64,000 bases of DNA. Origin: Bugulina stolonifera. Lineage: Eukaryota; Bryozoa; Gymnolaemata; Cheilostomatida; Bugulidae. Numbering within the stretch: the first letter of the stretch is position 1; each line of letters starts with the position of its first letter. The translations under genes were made by a program, and so were the position numbers. Below are positions 55,875 to 64,000 of this stretch, one piece after another. The notes under the pieces were generated by a model that was given only the letters and a program-made list of their open reading frames with translations, did no database searches and was not told where the DNA came from. Location: the NCBI GenBank assembly GCA_935421135.1, contig OW285189.1, positions 21,392,298 to 21,456,297 of the forward strand, in the 5' to 3' direction.

Positions 55875-58731
55875 GTTCACAGACCATGGGATTCATTTGC
55901 TTTAAAAGATCTCTGCATCAACCTAAATATATAACATATACCACAATAAAATCTTAATTGCACTTCAGGTCATGAAAGAAGATTACAATATCCGGTTGCA
56001 ATTCTACAGAACATCTAAAGCCAGTCAAATATTACGTACTACAAACAGAAATATCCCTAGACTTCACCTATCTTTATTCACTACACTTTTCTAAGACATC
56101 CAATCTTAGAATATGCATGTATTGCATGAAAACCTCCCTAAAATCATTGAAAACAATTCCGAATTGGTACTGTGGCAGCGTGCCGATTGGCTATCAGCTA
56201 GAGTTTTATGGTAGGACTTCTGGTAGCTAACTGACAGCCCTTATTTCCATGAACTCCGGTGAGAGAAATCTGTTATTTACTGAATATATTATATTCACAA
56301 ACTAAACAATAAACCAAACTGATGACATAGCTACCGAAACAGCCATTCTGAGCACAGACACCAAAATTACCGAGCTAAATGAAGCAAAGTCTGGGGTTAA
56401 CAGTGACAATACACCTACAATTCCAATATTTTCAATCCCACGTCGCTCCGGAAGATTCCACCATCCTCCAAGTTCCACAAAATTATAATTGTAACCTAAT
56501 AGCCCATTAATACCTTAGACTCTAGGCGGTGCAAGATTTTGTATAAAAAGCCCAGCAGTTTTTTGTATAGTTCAGTTGGAGTTAGGATTACAATACAGCT
56601 ACTTCTACCTCGTTAGGCTCTTTATAATTATATGCTCTGCACCAGCAATATTTTATAACACTTGCTTTAGTGTTATCTATCACTCTTTACATGTGCTGTT
56701 AAATTACTGTATTGCCAGACACATTACTACTCAGGTTAACATTCTGTTATACTAATATTGTAGTTGCTAATCAGTAATCTAGCTTTGCTAATCAGTAATC
56801 TAGCTTTGAATTGAGAGACTAATGCACTGATGTAGATGAAAATACTACATGTACACACTGTACACATACACCGTACATGAAATTAAAACTGATAATAGTT
56901 ACTTGATAAATAATAGTTATACGTCATCATAAGGTAAAAAAATAATACCTATAGTGAATATTGTTATATTATTATAAAAAAAATTAAAATAATTTAACCA
57001 AAACAAAATCAAAATTGGAAAATAGAACTGACTAACTGATTGACTAACAACATTTCAACTTCAGTTCAATTATAAATCCTCTGACGAGTATTGAGATATT
57101 AGGGAATAAATCAAAAATAAAAATGCTTCTTGTATTATTATTTATAATTAAAATACTATCCCACACCAACATTTTTCAATTGTACAACATAATTGCAGTA
57201 GAATTAGACCAACACCATGTGCAAAAGAATCCCGCCAGCGCAATGCACCAATCACACAAGAGGACACATATGGTGTAAATAGTTTAGATTAGCTGGTTGC
57301 AGGTGCCACAATTCTTGCGTGTTATTTGTAACTTTTAGGCCTCCGTCACTGTGCGCAGACTACATCCATGTGAAACAAAAAGTTGTGGAAAAAGGCGAGT
57401 TATACATGTATTTTATGAAAGTATGGCATTCTTTTTCTTTTTTGAGTAGTATAGTATTACTCTATTATTAAATTTGATAGTAAATAGCTTTATATTTTGA
57501 TGCCCATCATGTCTGCTCCCTGCCACGTTTAAATAGCTGCTATGTAAAATCTACATTAAATGTAGATACTAATACTATACTAGTAACTAGATAGCATAGA
57601 ATTGAAGGAGTTCAACCATTATCTATGATTATGATTATTAAGATTAAGTTTTAGTTTAACATTCATTACATTCATCTCGACATTCTACTGTCATTTTTTT
57701 GTGATTGTCATGATAATGGTAGTGTTTATAACAGTGACTAAGACAGTTCGCTGAAGCGCTGATATTATAAAACTATAAAAATAGTTGTATCAATATTTAT
57801 ATTCAATTTCATATTGCTATAAAATATATAATAGAATATTAGAATATATTAATTTATTTTAGTAATTATAAAAAAATTATAAAATAATTTATATCAACAA
57901 TATTGAATTGCACTATATTATAATTATTATCATTATCTTATGCACGTATCTGCTCTGGCCTATCTCCATAAATTCATTCCTATCTTCTGGCCTATCTCTA
58001 TTGATATCTAGACACTAATCCCACATGCTCTTTCTTTAGAGAGTCGTCCCGTTGATCGCTGAACTCTAATCTCACGATAAACACGTCTCGTCTGAATCTA
58101 ATCTCAAATCTCATAAAATTTGCATTGTAATTGTTTTATTGTTATTAGGCCTATATTTTAATTATTGTTATTTTCTGGCTTAATAACTACAATGTATATT
58201 ATTTTGTACCTGAAGCTACGAGTGAATTCGTCCACTTGAACTCTGAGGCTTGACTCGACCCAGCCAACTAGTCACTAATCTTATGTACACCTGAATGTAC
58301 AATTACCGATCGGAAGCTAAATACTTACCTTGTTCCATGCATATAATTGTGTATAATTACAGTACTCTTGCACATATTGTGAATGTTGATATACGCGCAT
58401 AATTTACATTGTATAATTGCCTGTCTGATCTGACCTAACTTATATTTGAAGCAGTACGTGAGTACTGTCTTTACACGTGCTTTTATATTCTTGTCTCATG
58501 CTGAGACTGTAGGCCCACATTCTTGTTCTGATATTGAGCAATAGAATATAAGCAACATGCCAGCAATAGGGAGATAGAATATGTTTTGCATAATGAAACT
58601 ACGTGTAGGTATCACGAAGCAGGTAAACCCGTAGGCATAGGTGTATTTGTGGCTAAAGAAGACATCACAATAATTGCTTGATGGTATATAAAACTCTAAA
58701 CATCTGTTTCAGGAAAAATCAGTTGTAAAAA
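55875..58731. promoter_or_regulatory. Intergenic region of the divergent CHTF8/UTP4 pair
   Basis: These 2.9 kb must hold the promoters of both genes and any 5' UTR exons. A CCAAT motif lies near 57248 (GCACCAATCACAC). A GC-richer stretch follows at 57340-57400 (CCTCCGTCACTGTGCGCAG), which could be a promoter core. Very A/T-rich sequence covers 56930-57000 and 57760-57950. The TTTCAGG before 58713 may be the acceptor of a UTP4 leader intron. No coding exon is seen. Confidence 0.4.
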
Positions 58732-61700
58732 ATGGTGAAAACTCGAAGGTCTATTGCTGTGACGCCTCTAGACAGCCCAAAGCCGTGTAAGTGTAGCTTT
58801 AATAACCTTGCGACATTCATTGCTCTCTTTGCGTATGCTATTAGCTAACTAAATTAGATTGAGAATTATGCATGGTTTGTGATCTTTCTCTGTAGCTACG
58901 ACCAGAGTGAAGCGGCACAGCATCAGTGAGTTCAGCAAATCAGAAGATTCTACCAATTCTAGTGGCCGCATTAAGAAAATGTCTATATCAGGCAAGCATC
59001 CATTCCTTCTTTTTGTGCTATAATTGGCAGATCTTTTGAATTAAGAAGTCCACATGAGAACGTGAATTTTCTGCTTTTCTTCTCTTTTCTATTAGTTATG
59101 GTACAGGTTGTACTTCTCATTCGTAGTGTAAATTTTGTAAAAATTTAATTTTATTCTCTGTCTTGTTTTAGAAGAAATCGATCACTCACCAAAGAGAAGG
59201 TCGAGACCGAGTCAACAATCTCCTAAAGGTGAAGGTTCAAAGGTTAGAACTCTGTCTCAATCTGAAAGCAAATCGCAATCTCCGAAAGGTGACAGGACTC
59301 CCAGTAAGGGGGAGAGAAGACGATCTGCATCCATTAGTGAAGGCAAACAGAGGAAACAGGTAGAGCGGCAGACGACTCAGTTCCGTACTTACAGGATGCA
59401 TAGAGTGAGGTTCTTTGAATATGAACCCAATGCTATCAACTGCATAGCCTGTGATCAGTCTAACAATAGGCTGGCTTTGTCAAGGTGAGCTGTCAACCTT
59501 CATGTGATATGTGTAGCTGTCTAGGAATAGAGAATTATAATAAGGATGTGGGAAACCTAATAACCAAAACATATCTGTGCAAATATTAACATGTTTTCAA
59601 GTTAGTGCTATTATTCTATCATTTGATGGAGATATTTATGTACAAGATTTGTATATAATGGATATAACGTTATGTTTGTAGATCCGATGGTTCAGTAGAG
59701 ATATGGAGACTGGGTAGTAACTCAACTGAGCTGTATCAGCAAGCAGTAAGTCTATCTTCTGAACAGTAGTGTTAGGCTGCTTGCTGTCATTAACCACGTC
59801 TTATCTTATTTGGAATCGCAATGTGACTAGAGCTATACATCACTGTATAGTTTCTAAGCAATATCTCGCCAAGTGCACAGAAACCATCCAGTAGAGTTAA
59901 ACAACCTGTGTTTCTTCTACTTACTGTTTTTGTTCTAAAGTCCAGTTAGCTCTGAGTGAAACCACTAATGAAAAATGTATTAGATAAATGTTATCTTTTT
60001 TTGCAAGGAAATTTATGACTAGCCAAGGACCTGATATTAAAAACGTTGCTGAATGTTGATTCTAATTCTAGATACTATGTAATGAGACTGGCACATCTAT
60101 AGAGGCCTTAATATGGCACAATGGTATTCTGTACAGGGGAGGACTCGATGGTGATCTTATAGAATATGACATGTCTACATACAGACAGAAAGTAAGTAAT
60201 AGTGTGGGACTTGTTTGATAATGAGATCCTATGTGTAACACTACTACACTCACACATGTGTGTGCATACAAGCTCAAGCAATTTACCTGAAAGAATTTGT
60301 ACGCACTATCTATATAATGTATCAATGCTACCACATCTACATTGTATTTATAGAGATGCATCCCTTGTCATGCTGGAGCTATATGGTGTCTAGCTCTCAA
60401 CAATGATGAAACATGTATTGCAGTGAGTATAGTTTGTTGTCATAATGTAATTATGGTCTTACATCAAATGGTATAATTTTGTAATGATATTATGTGCTAC
60501 GTTATGTACACCTATTAATTGTGCTGCATATATTAGGCTGGTACAGAGGAGGGGTGTGTCGTCATATTTGAACATACCGGAGATGGATTCCGCTACATGA
60601 AAAGTTTACAGAAGCAGGAAGGTAGGATGTTACTCCCAATGTACACCTGTTGTTCTGAATCTTATTCATTATTATAGCCTTGTAATGTGGTGTGTAGACG
60701 TCCACCACTACTTTGCACTCGGTCTGTGTAGTTTGTAGTTGACTGTAAACTATAGCATATGCTGCACCTTACTAGCTACTAACTAACTGTACTTGCATAT
60801 ACATGTACATAACTATTGAAAGTGATGAACTTTGTATACTATATTGTAGAGAGGATGATATGCCTAGCCTGGTATCATACAGGAGATATCATAGTCACTG
60901 GTGGAATAGATAACATTAGACTCTGGTCTGTAGATTCTGGAAATGCACTGCAGAGAATTACTATAGCTAGGCAGTCCCCTGATATACAGACTATTGTCTG
61001 GTCTATAGCTATTCTAAAGGTACGGCAGTGTATATGCATGCGTTTACTTGCTATGCGGTTGTATGCACTTGTAATCATGTATGCGATTGGTAGAATGCAT
61101 CAGTCACATAACTTCACCTGTGTATGAAATTAGCTGGTATTTCCGATCAGTCTAACAGAGTTGAATGCTACACAATGTAGTTGGCAGTTGGTACACTATA
61201 TTACAAACTGTATTACAAGGTAGATTGCACTCAGTGTTACAAGGTAGATTACACTCTGTATTACAAGGTAGATTACACGCTGTATTACAAGGTAGATTAC
61301 ACTCTGTATTACGAGGTAGATTGCACTCTGTATTACTGTATTACAAGGTAGATTGCACTCTGTATTACAAGATAGCTTACACTCTGTATTACAAGGTAGA
61401 TTACACTCTGTATTACAAGGTAGATTACACTCTGTATTACAAGGTAGATTGCACTCTGTATTACAAGATGGGTTACACTCTGTATTACAAGGTAGATTGC
61501 ACTCTGTATTACAAGATAGCTTACACTTTGTATTACAAGCTAGATTACAGTGTAGGCCTATATACTGTCAATTGTAGGACATGACTATAGTCAGTGGAGA
61601 CTCGAGAGGTAAACTGACCTTCTGGAATGGTAAACATGGTACCCAGATAAAGGTGAGTATTGTCTTGACTCTTTGGTTACTGCATAAGCTGCAGGTGGTG

Positions 61701-63563
61701 AATACCCCTTATGTGTATTATAGTATACACAGTAGTATACACAGTGGAGAGTGTGCCATTCTAAAACGGAAAAAGAGTTAAAATAGTTGAGTGTAAAATA
61801 ATAATCTTGTGAAATACATTCACAAGCTTGCATCTCGAAAACAATGTGTTTGACTTATCGCTTAGCGTTTAACTGTTGTAAACCCAAGACAATATAGTGA
61901 ATATATTATGTTATTATATTGTATTTGTTCAGATGTTCAGCTGTCATAGGGGTGATATACTCAGCATTGCTGTCAATGAAAATGAGAACCAAGTATATGC
62001 TGCTGGTGTAGATCCACTACTCGTCCAGTTTGAGCTCGCACCGGTCAGCGCTTCTTCTGATTGGCTAATCTGGCAGCGGGCAGCAGTACGAGCTCACCAT
62101 ACTCATGATGTGAGAGCTGTTGTTATGATGAATAATTTTGTCGTTACTGGCGGTGAGTGTCATAATGTACAAGTTTTATATGCCAATGCAATTGTTGACT
62201 GTAGTCATTTCAAACGTCATTTTTATTTATATATACTACACTATATAATTCAGGTGTCGACTGTTCCATTGTTGCTGCTAACCTTGATGAGAAGCTGAAA
62301 TACAAGACTGTACCACTACCACATGTAAATATAGCTACGTATACGTTTAGTACCTAGATATCATATCAGTTTCATCACCTGCAAAATGTGACTAGCTTAT
62401 TGTTCATTTCTTTTAATTCTGAAGGTAGGTTTTTAATTTTAAGTTTTTGTTCTGTTTGTGGCATCACATGTAAGAACTGATATGTGTGCTACAGGCGGCA
62501 AATAAATATACTGTGTTTTGATCCAAGCTGTCCATGTGCCTTTGTTTCCATTAAAGTTTAACATTAATTACTGTGTTTCCATTTCTGTAGCATCGGCGAG
62601 TACATGTAGCTAGAAGTGCCAAGCTGTTGTTACTTCAGTACACTTCACATCTACAGCTGTGGACATTAGGTGTTACTCACACTGATCTCTCCAACAGAGG
62701 TACGTACTCATTCAGTCTACTTGTTTCTATGAGTGTGTTATACAGCGTTGTGTGTGAGGAGTACATTAATAATAAGACGCAGTACAGATATAATTCTATT
62801 ATGTATGTACGTGTATAATAATAATTATACTGTATCTCTCTATCTATAATGTTCTGTATAATATCTCCTGTAGATCAGAGTAAGTCAATGCTACCATTGA
62901 CCTCTAGCGCTGTTAACCTGCTGGAGCTAAGGAGTAGGAATGAAGAGAGCATTGTATGCTCAGCCATATCTAGTGATGGCACATGGATAGCTTACTGTGA
63001 CAGGAGCTCTCTCCGTCTCTTTAACCTTACTATGGTAGGTGCTCTCTCTGCCTCTTTAACCTTACTATGGTAGGTGCTCTATTCTACACGGTCTACATGC
63101 CTGTTCAGTTCAGAAACTATGCTAGGATATACTCAAATCATGTCCACTTGCATGGAACCTCTGCTACACAGACGTTGACCAACCCACCCTATGTCTACTT
63201 GCATGCATCAGTGCATACAAATACATTGTACATGTCTATGTATGCTACAATGTAGTTATTACATGTCTATGTATGGTAGCTATGTATGCTAGTTATACAT
63301 GTCTATGTATGCTAGATATTTATGTACATGTATGTCTAATCTTTAACAGAGTGAAAGTGAGATGTTAGCCCCAAAGATATCAGCTAGCAGGTTGAGAGGT
63401 CTTCCTCCTACTCTGTCACACTTACCTATCAGGTGTATGCAGTTCAGTACAGACAACAAGCTCTTCTTGGGCTACATAGACGGCAGTATTAAGCTTGTAG
63501 AGCTCAAAGTTACAAATTCTCTACCACAAATACACACTATAGTCAGCAGTGCCCCTATAAAAG
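58732..63563 (+). CDS. UTP4: U3 snoRNP/SSU-processome WD40 protein UTP4 (cirhin), 14 exons, 3' end beyond window
   Basis: UTP4 is a t-UTP component of the small-subunit processome, with two WD40 propellers, needed for pre-18S rRNA transcription and processing in the nucleolus. Exons: 58732-58786, 58896-58991, 59172-59484, 59682-59745, 60072-60191, 60354-60422, 60537-60621, 60850-61019, 61578-61652, 61933-62152, 62254-62324, 62591-62699, 62874-63034, 63350-63563; about 607 residues so far, phases all match. MHRVRFFEYEP (126-136) aligns with the human N-terminus, followed by RLALSRSDGSVEIWRL, ALIWHNGILYRGGLDG, LAWYHTGDIIVTGGID, SGDSRGKLTFWN and HHTHDVRAVV. Human UTP4 starts almost at this point, so about 120 basic Ser/Lys/Arg-rich residues with QSPKG repeats are an N-terminal extension here. 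Intron 2 uses a GC donor. The exon 13 donor is tandemly duplicated. Compared with human (686 aa), roughly the last 200 residues lie beyond the edge. Confidence 0.93.
61191..61553 (+). repeat. Minisatellite, 24-bp unit (TATTACAAGGTAGATTACACTCTG), about 14 copies, UTP4 intron 8
   Basis: Tandem copies with small changes (GATTGCACT/GATTACACT, GATAGCTTACACT) and one partial unit. Because 24 is a multiple of three, long open frames appear (VLQGRLHS and YYKVDYTL repeats, 61165-61584). These are not genes. Confidence 0.95.
63017..63081 (+). repeat. 35-bp tandem duplication across the UTP4 exon 13 donor
   Basis: CTCTTTAACCTTACTATG|GTAGGTGCTCT occurs twice, with donors at 63035 and 63070. The first keeps the UTP4 frame. 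The second would join to the next exon as TG|A, an immediate stop. Confidence 0.92.
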
Positions 63564-63599
63564 GTGAGTGAACATTTTCCATGGTTGTGCTTCTGGTTG

Positions 63600-64000
63600 C
63601 AGAACTATTATTGTACTACATGTGCTATACAATATGATTATACAGTATATTACATGTGCTATACAATGTATATAATTACACAGTATATTACATGTGCTAT
63701 ACAATGTATATAATTACACAGTATATTACATGTGCTATACAATGTATATGATTACACAGTATATTACATGTGCTATACAATGTATATAATTACACAGTAT
63801 ATTACATGTGCTATACAATGTGATTATACAGTATATTACATGTACTATACAATGTATATAATTACACAGTATATTACATGTGCTATACAATATGATTACA
63901 CAGTATATTTCATGTGCTATACAATGTATATAATTACACAGTATATTTCATGTGCTATGCAATATGATTATACAGTATATTTCATGTGCTATACAATAAT
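63600..64000 (+). repeat. Minisatellite, 33-38-bp units (ATTACATGTGCTATACAATGTATATAATTACACAGTAT), to the window edge
   Basis: At least ten units in two length forms: one with TGTATATAATTACACAG, one shorter with ATGATTATACAG. The array starts about 40 bases into the intron after UTP4 exon 14 and continues beyond the window. Confidence 0.95.

Noticed and set aside
61165..61584. 139-codon open frame with VLQGRLHS/YYKVDYTL repeats
   Set aside because: It is a 24-bp minisatellite inside a UTP4 intron. The period is a multiple of three, so several frames stay open. No independent gene signal.

Overview
This is eukaryotic nuclear DNA from an animal. It is AT-rich, and the coding sequence is cut into many small exons joined across GT-AG introns, mostly of about 100-400 bases, with no operons. 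The protein families (TBC1D9-like Rab-GAP, STT3A, mitochondrial GPAT, a nuclear receptor, a sushi-domain receptor with a tyrosine-motif tail) point to a metazoan. Small introns, close gene spacing and very frequent TACATGTA-type palindromes fit an invertebrate with a compact genome. A sponge or another early-branching animal is my guess, but the sequence alone does not settle it.

Layout, left to right. (1) 1213-2855, minus: the first two coding exons of a TBC1D9/TBC1D8-like gene that runs off the left edge. (2) 4134-9614, plus: a complete 15-exon STT3A gene, divergent from the first. Its exon 5 sits between two tandem arrays, one of which repeats the 5' splice site seven times. (3) 12568-27368, plus: a complete 20-exon glycerol-3-phosphate acyltransferase gene (GPAM/GPAT1-like). 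(4) 28573-32879, minus and convergent with GPAM: a nuclear receptor with an ESCKA P-box, plus a second, phase-compatible 5' exon at 35034-35179. (5) About 8 kb with no gene I recognise. (6) 43375-44110: remnants of non-LTR retrotransposon coding sequence. (7) 44985-47910, plus: TSR3, an rRNA-modifying enzyme. (8) 48417-53568, plus: a single-pass receptor-like protein with a CUB-like region, two sushi domains, one membrane segment and two candidate alternative cytoplasmic tails. (9) 54838-55874, minus: CHTF8. (10) 58732 to the right edge, plus: UTP4 (cirhin), incomplete at its 3' end.

I built the exon models by reading conserved protein sequence across splice sites and checking that phases add up. 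The summed coding lengths are multiples of three: STT3A 711 aa, GPAM 895 aa, nuclear receptor 465 aa, TSR3 301 aa, sushi receptor 491 aa, CHTF8 121 aa. The genes do not form one pathway. TSR3 and UTP4 both act in small-subunit ribosome maturation, and STT3A acts in ER N-glycosylation. The head-to-head CHTF8/UTP4 pair is also neighbouring and divergent in human, which suggests very old microsynteny. The most unusual structural observations are tandem repeats that copy exon-intron junctions in STT3A and UTP4, and phase-matched alternative exons in the receptor and the nuclear receptor.
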